DNA from: Paralithodes platypus
Lineage: Eukaryota; Arthropoda; Malacostraca; Decapoda; Lithodidae
DNA: 64,000 bases
NCBI GenBank assembly: GCA_032716605.1
Contig: CM064512.1
Coordinates: 24,933,781 to 24,997,780 of the forward strand
Direction of reading: 5' to 3'
The notes beneath the pieces were generated by a model. It ran no database searches, was not told the DNA's origin, and saw nothing but the letters and a program-made list of their open reading frames with translations. Below, piece by piece: positions 43,820 to 55,228 of the stretch (its first letter is position 1; each line of letters opens with the position of its first letter). A program made the position numbers and the translations under genes.

Positions 43820-44107
43820 ATAGTATAAATAGTTAAATACTATGGGTGATGGAAGTTCATGTCCATAATTGCAGTTTTAAGTTTATTTTATAACCTCTTT
43901 CTAATGGGTGGTGGTTGGGGAAAGAGGTTGGTGGGGTGCATAAGAGTTGGGTCCCCGTCCCGCACCCTGGTAACACAGATAATTGAAATTGTAGAATAAT
44001 ATAGTTCATATACTAATGCTTCCTTTACTTATAATATATTTTTGTCTCAAATGTTTTAGTATCTTAAAATTTCCATTATCTGTGGCTAAAACTCTTGAGG
44101 GTTAAAA

Positions 44108-44203
44108 CTATCCGCATCCGCATCCGCAAATACTGAAAATAAAATATCCGCATCTACATCCGCATCCGCAAATATCAAGAAATCAATATCCGGTCCACCT
44201 CTA
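44108..44203 (-). repeat. right end and subterminal repeats of hAT element
   Basis: This is the inverted partner of the left end. ATCCGCATCCGCATCCGC motifs at 44110-44170 lead to CCGGTCCACCTCTA. Confidence 0.8.
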
Positions 44204-45384
44204 AATTTCTGATTCTATTATACACTCTTTAGTGATTGTTTTAATAAGAGCCCCTCCTTAACACTATACATGGTGTTAGTGTCAGCGACATTGGCTCTGA
44301 TTCTTATCCTTAGCCTCTCTGTAACCCAGAAAATGCTCGAGAAACGGGTAATCAATTTCTACATCTATTTCCTGATCTACTCATATATTTGTTTTGTTCT
44401 TTATAAGATGTTATTGGGTCAGGATTAGCTCCAAGTTCGCCGGCACCAGGTATAGATTTTATGAGTTATCGTAAATGTTTATATGCATCAACTGTATTAG
44501 ATGTTACTCAATAAAATGTAATTTTATACAGCTAAATGAGTAAGAGACTTAATTTGTCCGAACGTTTATAGCAACTGAGGTGAAGCCAGTGATCTTGGGG
44601 GCTAATAAGTGATTGAGGTTTCCGAATGTTTGTGTGCGAACTATTGTATGGATTCTTCCCCTGCCACCTCTTGTTTTGCCTCCTTTCATGGGTTTCTTGT
44701 TGAAACTCCCTACCCCTTGTGGGACTAAATTACAATCTGACTAAATGCGAAACGTCAAATTAAGAGTAGTATACTGCTGTCACATTTGTTAAATGCTTAA
44801 TCATCAATCTTGTAATGGAATTTAACCGTGTTGGCTGCGAGTGTCTCGCTATATATTAACCTTTCTTTTCCCAAGCATACGAATCGATAAAAAAAGACAA
44901 AAAATAATGTCAAAGATATTGACATGTCAGTAAAGTTTTCGATAAATATCCACATGAATGTTTGCTGATTAAAGAAGCAGCTCAGGGAATGGGGCGAACT
45001 ATATTACGTGAAATAGACTATGACTAATTAGTAGGAAACAAAGATTTAACATTAACAGTAGCCTATACAATCATGTTGGTGTGTAGTGAAGGTTGGGGTC
45101 TTACACTGATGGTCAGTTTTAGTTCATCAATTGTTCGCCTTTTACATTAACGACCTTTTTGTTATGCCTAACTAAAAAGATCGGTAATTTATCAAATGAC
45201 ACTAAAAATAGGTTGAATTATTGATCCTATTAACGATTCATGCTCTCCAAAAATAATTTGATACACTACCCGAATGGGCAATACCTTGTTAAATGATATT
45301 TAATGTAGATAAATACATGCAGTTTATTGAACATTGGGAAATTTATATAAATTTCAGGATATAGATTTAACAATATATACTTAA
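44204..45384. other. unassigned AT-rich sequence
   Basis: No gene, RNA or repeat recognised. Confidence 0.5.
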
Positions 45385-45545
45385 AGTCATTAATTACGCG
45401 CCATTTATCTCCCGTTCGAGGAGATTCAATAGCTCAATGCATTCTTGCAATGTCCGATTCCATTACCCATCTCCCTTACTCAAGGGTAGCCAGTAACTAC
45501 CAGTTTTACCGGTACCTCAGAAGAAATATATAATATTTTCACCAA
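45385..45545 (-). mobile_element. decayed SINE, same family as 18690-18933
   Basis: It matches the body of that SINE in the same orientation: GCGCCATTTATCTCCCGTTC, TTCGAGGA, CATTACCCATC, CTCAAGG and the CAATCTGAG near the head side. The tRNA head itself is not recognisable. Confidence 0.55.
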
Positions 45546-46085
45546 TCTGAGTGGTGACACCAAGACGCAATATCAGTGGTATTTAGATGGATAAATAACA
45601 TGTAATTCTGTAACTCAATTATTACAAACCATTTGTAAGTCATCGTTAGTCGTGATCTGGAAACAAAAAATGCAACATTGTTTGAAATCAGAGTTTTTAG
45701 ATAGATATCTAGAAGCGTGAATATAAACATACGTAATTTTAAAATTTCACCTGTCCTTAGTAAGGCTTCACATGGATTATGTTTTAAATTTTGCTGTCCA
45801 ATGTCCATAGATTGATTGGAAGTTACGGTACAAAGAAGAATGGCAATACAATCCAGAATAATAGAACATTAGAACATCACTCATATTCTAACGCCTGACG
45901 ACTAAGGCCAAATGACAGAATTATAGCCAGAATGGGTTAGAACATTTAACAGAAGTAAAATATTATTGAGGTAGTGAATATCATACAATACATGATATGG
46001 TCAATACAAAAGAAAGGGAACTTGGGAAAACATCAGGCTTGCATTTCTTAGAGGTGTAGAGTAAGAGAGGATATGCTACAGATGC
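45546..46085. other. unassigned sequence
   Basis: An 89-codon minus-strand frame at 45539-45808 has no motif I recognise. Confidence 0.4.
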
Positions 46086-46089
46086 TTAA

Positions 46090-46320
46090 GTTGTAAGTGG
46101 GATCCACAAAGACGATGTGGAAAACGGACTGCCGCTCTGTGATGAGCATGCAAAAGTTTGGTAGATATGAGAAATAGGCTACCGAGTGCTACAGTAGTAT
46201 CAATAACGTGAAAAAACTTAGAAACATAATTAGATAGGCACATGGCTGTGATGTGCTGATTGTCAATGGGATCCGCCGTGAATGGGCCAGTTAGTCCTCT
46301 GGAAAAAATCCCTCTTTTGT
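46090..46320 (+). pseudogene. very old CR1-like LINE 3' remnant
   Basis: 46160-46250 encodes RNRLPSATVVS and, out of frame, the KLRN region, recalling the VVDGWNRLPSDIVGS-KKLDKH C-terminus at 62300-62410. The following GGGATCC-GAATGGGCCAGTTAG resembles the 3' UTR of that element (GATCAGCCGGGTTGGGCCAA). Confidence 0.45.
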
Positions 46321-47035
46321 TAATTGTGCTTATGTTTATATTGTGGAATCAGGACGCGTCTTTGACAGTTTATTCAGACTAGCATTAAACTATTATATTC
46401 AGGGTAGAAAAGGCGACTATTATATTCAGAGTAGAAAGGGATTATGAAAGTCAAAGGGTAAATAATTGTATGACATAGTATGTGTCCCTATAATTCCTAC
46501 AGAACCTCCTTAAGTTGTATATACCCTCTAATGAAAAACCCGATTAAACTGCGAAAATTAGTCAATCCTAATGGGATTAATGATTATATATGTATTGATT
46601 CTAATGATAATATGGTCTCTATATTCACCAATAATAGTTAAAGTAAGGTATTATGTATTATATTAGCAAACACGTTATATGCATTCACTAAGGGGGGAGG
46701 GAAGTAATGGGGCAGATCTATCCTATATTGCACAGATAGTGGCGGGCGAGGTGGCTAGGATGAGTTATTAAACAGAACGTGGTTGTTTTTTAGGTAAACA
46801 ACCGATGGTATAGACAGGAGTGGTTAGTGTGCATATTTTATCAAGTCATGCTAGTTAATAGTATTTAGATAATTTACGTAAGGAGTTAATTAGTAAGTTA
46901 GGAGTATTAGTGGATAAGTACAGAAATTAAGATGTTGTATAATGCTTGGTTAACATGAAATTAGCTAAGAGTGATATGATGGAATGTATTACTCTGTATG
47001 ATACCTATTCTATAATTATATTGTATGCATAATAT
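46321..47035. other. unassigned sequence
   Basis: No gene. A direct 20-bp repeat (CTATTATATTCAG-GTAGAAA at about 46389 and 46418) is present. Confidence 0.45.
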
Positions 47036-47039
47036 CAAC

Positions 47040-47235
47040 TAGGACTAACTCACATACCGTTTGTTCCTTGGCCTCCAACACCTCAGTCTTCGACCCATGT
47101 GTGGTTGAACTGAAAATGTTCTTGTCTGAGAAAACAACTCTTGGTTGGGAGAGGTATCCTGACCAGGATTCGAACCCAATCACTCCAGGTATGTTTGGGA
47201 GAGTTGGGCATCGTAACCACTCGGCCATGAGCGGA
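47040..47235 (-). mobile_element. tRNA-Leu/Ser-head SINE
   Basis: On the minus strand: CGCTCATGGCCGAGTGGTTA (A box, 47233-47214) and GGGTTCGAATCCTGG (B box, about 47178-47164), 40-odd bases apart. The body continues to about 47040. The head resembles a tRNA-Leu or -Ser with a shortened variable arm. Confidence 0.65.
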
Positions 47236-47274
47236 TATAAGGGAAGCAACCTTTGTTCTTATTTGAAGAAGTGA

Positions 47275-47690
47275 TACGATTTTAATCTTCCAGGTACTAT
47301 TATGGAACCTCTCTGACATTATCAAAACAACTCGTACCCAATAGTCAATGCCCTGGTCAACAAATAGTCGAGCGAAATCAAGCCTCGTCTGTTTGTGCCT
47401 CTCGGTTAGCTTTGGTTGACAGCTGGTGATCAATGTTTATATCCCATCTCCTCCAATCTCTTGCGTATAGTTTCTGTAGAAACTTGAAGTTGCAAATGTT
47501 GCTTAGCTTACTCGGCGTTGGAGAATGGATGGTTATACATATACTGTTTAATGTTTTGGTCCTGTTATGACTTGGTTTTTCGTTAAGCTCCACTTCTATG
47601 TCGGTCTGTCAGTTGCCCTTCTTCCCACCTTTTTTTGCCACCGGTAAACGTTCCGACATCTCACTCTCGCTCATCCCAACCATACTATCA
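47275..47690 (-). pseudogene. Tc1/mariner transposase remnant
   Basis: The minus-strand pieces are MSESEMSERLPVAKK (47670), the HTH-like KLSNICNFKFLQKLYA, and PKLTERHKQTRLDFARLFVD followed by WVRVVLIMSERF. In Tc1 proteins P-LT--HK--RL-FA and W--VVWSDE-RF lie around the first catalytic Asp; that Asp is not kept here (VLIMSERF). At least two stops or shifts separate the pieces. Confidence 0.7.
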
Positions 47691-47994
47691 CGTTCAGCAA
47701 CCTTAGCAGCCTCATGAACCATGACTTGCTGAATGGATGACTAGGTGTGATGTGGGTAAGAGAGTATTGGGGATTTTCTCATCACCTCAGTTTCCAATAA
47801 TTACAGCTTCACGTTTTTATATTTGTTTTTACCGAAAAAAGCTCGACCTTGGAATAAATTGCGTGAAGTGTTAATGCATGGTTGGAGTGGCTGTAGATAT
47901 GCATGTGATCAGTAATCAGCCAAATGCCAGTATCTGCTTTTGAGGGTTTGGTTGACCTGTACGGTATAGTATCCTTCCAGTTAGTAACAGAAAG

Positions 47995-48188
47995 CCAACC
48001 CCCCCCCCCCCAAAAAAAAAAAAAAAAAAACGTCATAAGTGGCCTCTTATTCCAGGGGCCCATTTATACTGCTAGGTCAAGAGAGGCACATTGTGCAAGA
48101 AGACTTTCCCAAATGTTTCCTTCCCACCCAGGACTAGAACCTGTGTTCTTTTGGCTGTGAACCAAGTGCGATAACCAATACGCTACGG
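47995..48188 (-). mobile_element. tRNA-head SINE with homopolymer end
   Basis: On the minus strand, GTCCGTAGCGTATTGGTTAT (A box) and AGGTTCTAGTCCTGGG (B box, about 48142-48127) begin a short repeat that runs to a T18-G13 run (C13-A18 on the given strand, 48000-48030). A (GT)n tract adjoins at 48194-48212. The tRNA identity is unclear. Confidence 0.5.
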
Positions 48189-48682
48189 ACCACTGTGTGT
48201 GTGTGTGTGTGTAAGATTCTGTATTATAGAACTTTAAATATTTAAACTAAATAATGTTTAGTTATAATCCCATATGTTTCCATAGAAGACATAATTTCAT
48301 CGGAGTTAGATTCTAAAATCATGATACGGTCACGATAATTATATATATTCTAATAATATCTCATAGAAACAGTAAGAACTTTAGCTGTATATTAATACAC
48401 GTTCTTATCATTAATAATATTACCTGATGCACATGTTGCAAATAAAACAACTCGTATAACCCAGCACTGCAAGATGATGCAGCTTATAACATAATTATTA
48501 TCTAAAGAGTGTTAATTAGATAAAAAAAAAAAAAAATGTACACCTCATTTCCTTATCAAGGAATTGAGTGTAGAATGTGGGTTTATAACACTGAACTTTG
48601 CCTTCTGTTTCTGTGTGAGTGTGTGTGTGTGTGCTAATTAATCTACAAAGAGTGTAGCGTGGAATTCAATGGTAATAACATC

Positions 48683-48689
<7 letters not shown>

Positions 48690-48719
<30 letters not shown>

Positions 48720-48965
48720 GAAAGAGAGAGGGAGAACCTTCTATTATTATACAAACAAATAATAATAGCAATATTGTCATATTATGTAGCGCCCAGCGTG
48801 TGCGTGTCTCTGTGTGCCCTGGCTGTGATAGCTCAGGTGGTGGCGCCTGCCTAGAAACCTACACGGTCTCTGCTAGACACGACCACACAGGCTTGGGACG
48901 AGAGTGCAAACTAGACAGGTGCCACATACCTAATATTTTGTGGCAAAACTTAGTTGGGCTACTGT
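48690..48965 (+). mobile_element. dispersed repeat with tRNA-like block, copy 2
   Basis: Partner of 31130-31400 in the opposite orientation. It begins with (AG)n (48687-48718), carries TAGCTCAGGTGGTGGCGCC (A-box-like) and ends at TTAGTTGGGCTACTG. The two copies are similar over most of 270 bp. Confidence 0.75.
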
Positions 48966-49760
48966 TCATTTGCATGTATGAGTGTGTGTGCTTGTGTGTG
49001 TGTGGATCACGTTCAGAGTTGGTGGTGAGTTACCTTCTCCTTCTCTCAGCCATTGTAGCACTGCCTTCCTCCTGGGGAAGATGATGTCATCACTGAGAGG
49101 TATAGTGGGGGAAGGGGAGATGGTTTTAGGATCTTGTAGGTGGGGGGAGATGGTGTGGGGGAGTAGGAAAATGCTTCGGGGAGTGAAAGAGGGGATGGGG
49201 ATGTTGCTAAGTTCGTCACAAGGCCAATAGAGCCGAGACTGCCCAATGGGAACTGTTATTGCTTGGCGCGAAACCTGCCGAGGCCATAATGGGGTGATCC
49301 GGGATTGACGCCATATGGCTTCACCCTGGCTTAAGGTGTTAGTAAAGATAAATTATATGTTTAATTATCCTTGATCATAACTCTAGTATGAAAATAGTGC
49401 TTCCATAGTGGCTTTAATTTTAGTTATCATCTAATCCTCAAGTCTGTAGTATATTGATGAAGGAAAAGTTTGATGGTTGGCGGTGTTGGTAAATTATTAC
49501 ATTATATGGACAATATATTATGAAATACTGACAGCAACCATATCAAAGGCATGGGTACACTCTGTTTATACCCCTACCCCCATCTCGTTTCATTCCAATG
49601 CTTTGGTTATTTGTTTATACTGTGTCCCATTACATGGAGGATTATATAATGCTTCATGCCATACAGGTGTCTTTTTTTTTTCATTGCGAGTGATAGCGAA
49701 CCTACAAATTGAGAGAAATGATGGACCTTTGTTCTACCAACATTTGTAGTAGTTTACTTT
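48966..49760. other. unassigned sequence
   Basis: G-rich at 49080-49200, otherwise undistinguished. No gene or repeat boundary. Confidence 0.45.
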
Positions 49761-52160
49761 GAAGGGAGGCTACTTATAAGGCTTTTTGGACGACGTTGTC
49801 CTCTTGATTAGGAGGCAAATTAAACAACAATATAAACTCGAAAATGTTAACAACAATCAATATCTTTGTTGTGCCGGGTTCTGATAAGTTAGTTCCCTTG
49901 ATACAGTCCGTAAAACAATCCAGTTCTGGTTTGATGGACTTAAATATACTTGACAGGAACGCACCGAGTAGGTTCTATATACAGTAAAAATGGTATTCAA
50001 AGGTTCAATATAGTACTCAATATTACCATAAGGAAGAACACATATAAAGGTTTTATTTAATAATCATGAGAGTAGGTGAATAATAAGGATCATGAGGGAA
50101 GACCTAACAATATTAACCAAACATATATATATTGTCCTTACTTCAGAACAATGTTACTGATACAAGAATAACTCAATAGTGAGAGTCTAGTATTAACTCA
50201 GATCATGTAGAAAACATACATAGAGGCATAATGTACAAGAATACATTTTAACCTTCAATGCAATAATAAATGAGTCAAAATATCTTCAGTATTCACAAGA
50301 GACTTCAATACTCTAGATAATGATCCTAGAGTCACAATGTAGAGAGTTGAGGTTATAAAGATATTGGCACAGGAGGCTAGGTGAGTCACACGTAGGGCTC
50401 AGCTGACCCTTAAAACTGACCGCGAGAACTTGCCCTCAGGTCAGGTCACTGGGAAGGTCACCAGGTGAACTGAGGTAGTAATAAATACTTTTCTTAGTTA
50501 ATGCAACTATGAACTTAGCTGAACTGCAATGTTAATTTACTTTACAGGACAGGGCTGAGATTATTATTTATAATCACTGAGAAGTATCAAAATCGCCCTA
50601 ACTGAAGGTATATCTTATCACAGGATTATATTATTTGAACATATGCTACGATAACAAACCGAACTTAGGCATTCGCGTTTTTAATATTTTCTAGGTGAAG
50701 CAAAGTAATAATGTGAATTGGATAAGCAAAGGAAATGGTTTTAAATAGGTTTACTGGAGGGTATTAATTAGGTCAAGATATAATCTTAAATATTTGTGAT
50801 AAAGACAACACATGAAGATAAACAAAATAACTAGCTGAGTTCCAATAGACTCAGATTGAAATGAATACTGAAGTTTTAATCTCAAAAAGTGGAAACTGAC
50901 TGATTAACAGATATCGATCGGTAGATCGGACTTAATAATTAAATTGGCGCTAATGACGAAGTTTAGCTCATTGACATTTAACGCAATATCAGATTCGCTT
51001 CTGAATGAGTTAACAGGGCGAGTAAAATAAAATGTACAGGCACAATTAGTACATGGATGTAGGCGACGAAGTCCTACTCATTGATACTCAACATTAATAG
51101 TACCAGACTCGGTTCTAAACGGGTTCACGATGGAGTCAGTAAATCTGCGAACGTGGGGGGGGACTGAATATATATATTAATACACGGATATGTAACGTAT
51201 GCGTAAGTTATGAATTAAATAAAGTCTTGAACAAGGGTCAAGGAATTAAGGCAAGTTTAACACAGAATAACTCAGATTCAGAGGGATGACACTTATTACG
51301 CAAGTACGTGATCTTGGGCACGATCACAATTTAATCAGGGCACACACGGTTCACATATTTACCTAAACAATACCTCACAACAATAATCAACAGAGAAAGA
51401 CACAGAAACACTTAGGTATTTGGAAGGGCAGGGGGGGGGGGGGGGGGGGGCGAGAGTGCTGGTCTGGCCGGCGTAGAGGATAGTAGCCAATTCTTGCACA
51501 GCTGGTTACCTCCTCGAACAGGGGTTCTCGGTTTAGGCCTGATTACGTAATTAGAACAGGGGTCCTAGGTCCAGGCCTGTTTACGTAATGGAGCAGGGGT
51601 CCTAGGTCCAGGCCTACGTCCGTGGCTCGAGCAGGGGTCCTCGGTTCAGGGCGCCAGACAACAGACAGGTGGTCCTCCAGTAATCCTGAAGGAGGGGAAG
51701 GTGTCGTCCGGGGGGCACTCTCGAGGGCAAGGGGGGGGGGGGGGACGAACCGTAGCAACACTGTCCCAACTAGGCCGTTCCTGGTGGTCAAGCTTAGTCA
51801 GTAGGTGAGGTGGTGCTTACTTTCCTCAGATTTTTCTGAGGTCCTATGCAAATATTTTCTTGCTTCGGGTGCCAATGAACTCGGGGGGGAAAAGGGGTGT
51901 TGAGGAAAGAGGAAAAATGGTTGTTGTGAGGTACATATACATTCTAGCCTGGGAACTAAGGTATTATCATGTGGGCCTGGTTCCAAGGTAATATTACAAT
52001 ACTTAAGGGGGCAGCTGGAAGGTCCAGGGCTGCTATGAAAAATAGAAAACACTTAGAGCTTAAAATGAAGCAACTGTCTTGTAGGTCTTCTAGTTACCCT
52101 AATACATACACATAGAGGATTGTAGTTGTATCCTCGGGGGCTTGGAGTGGTCAGGCGTTA
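49761..52160. other. unassigned, possibly 3' UTR and LTR of gypsy-3
   Basis: This follows the pol frame of gypsy-3 on the minus strand, so an LTR is expected, but I see no second copy to define it. A loose 110-bp direct duplication starts at 50955 and 51065 (GACGAAG-CTCATTGA-A). Poly-G runs occur at 51433-51451 and 51731-51742. Confidence 0.4.
51516..51652. repeat. minisatellite, 37-38 bp unit
   Basis: GARCAGGGGTYCT-GGT--AGGCCT starts at 51516, 51554, 51591 and 51629, about 3.6 units of a GC-rich repeat. Confidence 0.85.
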
Positions 52161-53846
52161 TCAGGTCCATTGGTTCCTGAAATATTCGGGGCGCTGGTGA
52201 GTAGATTGCATAAGGGAGTGTTCGTCATATTCTAGATCTGGCGGAACAATACAGGGAGCGTCACTGTTGGTGGAGGCTATGTAAAAGGAGGGTTCTAATT
52301 GGCTGTCCCAGGGCGGTTGTGGTTGGCTGCAGAATACGGCTTGTGACTGGCTGAGAGAGTGTTCCGTTTTCTTAGATGGCTGTGGGCGTGAAAGAGAACT
52401 GGGAAATGGACGGCTGGGCATGGTCAACTCAGGTAGATTCTTGTGGACTCGGAGGGGGGACTCTGGTAGATGTCTTCGTTGTCTGCCCTGGGGTTTTGAG
52501 GTTGCCTGAGTGGTTATGCAGGCCACTCGGTGTATCGTTGGTTTAGGGCCCGTCATCTCACCACCTTCGTTATGGAAAAAGTCGCGACCTCGCGATTTAA
52601 TTAGGTAGGTCCTGGATGTCGGTGATGTGGTGAGGATTGGGGCATAGCCTAGGACGAGGAACCAAGCCGCCGATGGGACATCTGTAGGTTGGGTCGGGTC
52701 CAGTGTCATTCTTATTTGCCAGTCTTCGGTGGATTCCTTGGCGAGCTGTAGCAGGGTATTTGTGGTGGTGATGGGGACTGGCGTATAGCCTCGTAGGGAA
52801 ACCACTCTTATTATTTTCATTAAATGAAAATTTAATTGGGTTTGTGGAGGAGGGGTTGAGGGTTGAGTTGCTGTGGCTGCAGGAGTACTGGTAGGTGGCC
52901 TGGTCCTGGTGGAGGTTGGAGGTGTAGTGACGGCCTTGTCGTTTGGGTGTTGGTGGTTGGGCCTACTCGCACTAACTTTGGGTGGTTGGGCTGGTCGGGT
53001 GGCTTTCTTATAGGTGGGCTTGAAGGTGGGGGTCCATCGTTGAGGTGGTGTCACACGCCGGCCAGATCTCGTACATACTGAGGATTTAGAGGGTGTTAGG
53101 ACAGATTGATGTACACGAGGTTGAGGGGAGGGGGAAGAAGCTGAGCTGTGAGAGAGAAGAGGCCGATTTAGTTTTTGTGGGGTCAGTCTGATCAAAGGAG
53201 AGGATTGAGAGCTAGTGTTGAGGTGGGGTGAAGTAGTTTTTAGTTCGGAGGCATAAGTTGGTTTACTTATGACAGGGGTAAGAGGGGTAGATAAAGTAAT
53301 CTGAGGAGATACAACAGGAGGAGGAGAAGGAGTAGCCTGGGGTTGAGAAGTTGAAGGCAGATTGATAGTGATAGGAGTGGTTGGTTGAGTACCTGATGAT
53401 TGAGAGAATGAAGGTAGGGTTATAGGATGTAATGGCTGGGCAGTTGAAGGGTGGGAAGGTGCAGTGGGAGCAGGGATAGTGGTCCTAGTAGAGAGTACTG
53501 GAGGGGCAGAGACAGTGCGGGTAGGAATAGGGGGTGCAGGTGTAGGAACGGGAGTATGTTGCAAGGGGCTATTGGTGGGTGGGCTAGGCTTATGTACTTT
53601 GGTTAGATCAGGAGGATGTTTGAATTGACGAGAGGGAGAAGAAGGAGGAAGCAGCTCAGGAAGGGTGGACTCTGTGGATTCTAAGTTGGGATTATTGTCA
53701 TTTAGTAACCTGTCATGTTGATCTGGATTAGCGAGCACTACATCAATGTCATTGATCGGTTGAAATCTACGTACATGCCTGTTACGAAACGTGCGTGGTT
53801 CCCCAAAATAATTTATGGTAACTTGATAGCAGTTGGGCACGGACAA
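52161..53846 (-). CDS. integrase C-terminal end and Pro/Ser/Thr-rich tail of gypsy-3
   Basis: 561 open residues. The first 35 (SVPNCYQVTINYFGEPRTFR, then HVRRFQPI) look like the end of an integrase C-terminal domain. From about 60 to 350 the sequence is dominated by Pro, Ser and Thr, with repeated PTPAPPIPT- and TSTPAATATQPS-like runs. The last part is mixed and could be LTR sequence read through by chance: GGTGGTGAGATGACGGG near 52550 would suit a 3' LTR start. No transmembrane segment or envelope signature is visible. The Met start is fortuitous. Confidence 0.6.
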   Translation of the reverse strand: MSVPNCYQVTINYFGEPRTFRNRHVRRFQPINDIDVVLANPDQHDRLLNDNNPNLESTESTLPELLPPSSPSRQFKHPPDLTKVHKPSPPTNSPLQHTPVPTPAPPIPTRTVSAPPVLSTRTTIPAPTAPSHPSTAQPLHPITLPSFSQSSGTQPTTPITINLPSTSQPQATPSPPPVVSPQITLSTPLTPVISKPTYASELKTTSPHLNTSSQSSPLIRLTPQKLNRPLLSHSSASSPSPQPRVHQSVLTPSKSSVCTRSGRRVTPPQRWTPTFKPTYKKATRPAQPPKVSASRPNHQHPNDKAVTTPPTSTRTRPPTSTPAATATQPSTPPPQTQLNFHLMKIIRVVSLRGYTPVPITTTNTLLQLAKESTEDWQIRMTLDPTQPTDVPSAAWFLVLGYAPILTTSPTSRTYLIKSRGRDFFHNEGGEMTGPKPTIHRVACITTQATSKPQGRQRRHLPESPLRVHKNLPELTMPSRPFPSSLSRPQPSKKTEHSLSQSQAVFCSQPQPPWDSQLEPSFYIASTNSDAPCIVPPDLEYDEHSLMQSTHQRPEYFRNQWT

Positions 53847-55228
53847 GATTTCAAAGGGCCTTTGAATCTTGGTTTCATTTTGGAGGGGACTGGCAGGTGT
53901 GCAATCATGACGAGGTCTCCATTGTGATGTGGGCTGGTTTTGGGGGTCTCATCAGGTTGAAGGTCTTGCAGATATTTTATTTGACGAAGTCTGTTCTTAA
54001 GGTGTAGTAGATTTTGGTCGAAATTAGAGGATGGTTCATATGGTGCAGCCAAATGACGTAATGGGAGGAGAAGGGGGGTTACTCCCATAACTCGTTCGTG
54101 GGGGGTAATTCCATCTTCTATTGGGCAGGTGTTGATGCCCCATTGCACAATCCTTACTTGACTGGACCAGTCTTTAGAGTCCATTTGTTGCAGCCTGGTT
54201 CTAATCTGATTTTCAATGGTTCTATGACTCCTTTCGCAGATGGAGTTCCCCTGGGGCCAGTAAGGAGAAGAGTGACTGATTTTGAAGCCACACATCAGTG
54301 ATAGTTGTGACCACACATGGCTGGTAAATTCTGGGGCATTGTCGGAGTGAATGGCTTCTGGCAATCCGAAGTAGGGGAACACATGTTGGATTAGGGCTTC
54401 TGCCACTGCTAAAGCGGAGTGTTCTTTGGCTGGGCATGCTAGTACATACTCGGAGTAGGTGTCAACGAAGGTGATGATGTATTTGTGTCCATGGCTGTTT
54501 TCGAGAGGTCCCATGACGTCGACTGCAAGGAGTTGCCATGGTTTGGATGCAACTAATTTTCCTGTGGGGCCAGGTGTCCTGGTTCTGTCTTTTCCTAGGG
54601 CACACGCTTTGCAGGCTTTTGTTATCTTTTTGGCGGTTAGGTAGGGAGATGGTGTCCAGTACACTTGTTGAAAAGTAGAGATGAGGCGTTTTTGAGCTAA
54701 ATGGATGCCATTATCCATGTGTATTGATTGCATAGTTGGAAATGCATTTTGGGGGGTGATCACAATTTTTCCTTCTAGAGTGAATAAGTTATCCCCACGT
54801 CTGCATAGATGGTCAAACAGTTTTCTAGGGATCCAGTCGGGTTTTTGTTGTCTTTGATAGTTGCTTAATAATTCTTGTTGGCTTTCTTCTACTTGTCCTA
54901 GATGGTGAATGGCGTGGATGGTGTGAGGGGGGTCTTTTTCCTCTTCGGCATGTTGATGTTGCAGGGGGAGGCGAGAGAGAGCATCAGCATTTGTATGCAG
55001 TTTCCCTGGTCGATAGACTATATCTATGTCGAACTCTTCCAGGGATTCTCTCCAACGAACAGTTAAGGCGTTCTTGGTGTCCGATTTTCTTAGCCATTGC
55101 AAAGCATTATGATCAGTTATGACCGTTACTTTTACTCCGGCTAGGTACGCTTTAAAGTGTTGCAAGGCCCAAATTATGCCTAAGCATTCTCTCTTGGTGG
55201 CTGGGTAATTGACTTCTGCAGGGTTCAA
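53813..55228 (-). pseudogene. RNase H and integrase of gypsy-3
   Basis: The 471-residue frame begins in RNase H (NYPATKRECLGIIWALQHFK and VITDHNALQWL), continues through a linker to a zinc-binding part (IHLAQKRLIS; CKACALGK at 206-213) and an integrase core with D237 (LLAVDVMGPL), D296 (AIHSDNAPEF) and E332 (GNSICERSH), a D-x35-E spacing. The frame shifts near 53830 (after RFKGPLK), and the protein continues in the next frame. Confidence 0.9.

Larger units (their letters stand above)
31546..44203 (+). mobile_element. hAT (ZBED-like) DNA transposon, with nested gypsy element
   Basis: The outer ends are inverted: TAGAGGTGGACCGGATAT at 31546-31563 and its reverse complement at 44186-44203. Both ends continue into repeats of GCATCCGC (subterminal motifs, 31570-31640 and 44108-44180). 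Inside is a BED/hATC transposase on the plus strand (42083-43819). A complete gypsy element occupies 32446-41656, so the hAT element proper is about 3.4 kb. hAT insertions make 8-bp target duplications; the flanks here (CTATAATT and AATTTCTG) do not match, so the duplication is lost or the ends are slightly off. Confidence 0.85.

Noticed and set aside
31538..44211. 8-bp target duplication for the hAT element
   Set aside because: Flanks CTATAATT and AATTTCTG are not copies. Similarity there is inverted (AATTTAGAGG), not direct.
52540..52570. 3' LTR start of gypsy-3 at GGTGGTGAGATGACGGG
   Set aside because: It is plausible as a polypurine tract plus TG, but with no second LTR in the window it cannot be supported as a boundary.
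52863..53081. Plus-strand open frame opposite the Pro-rich tail
   Set aside because: It is a Gly/Trp-rich shadow of the minus-strand low-complexity sequence.
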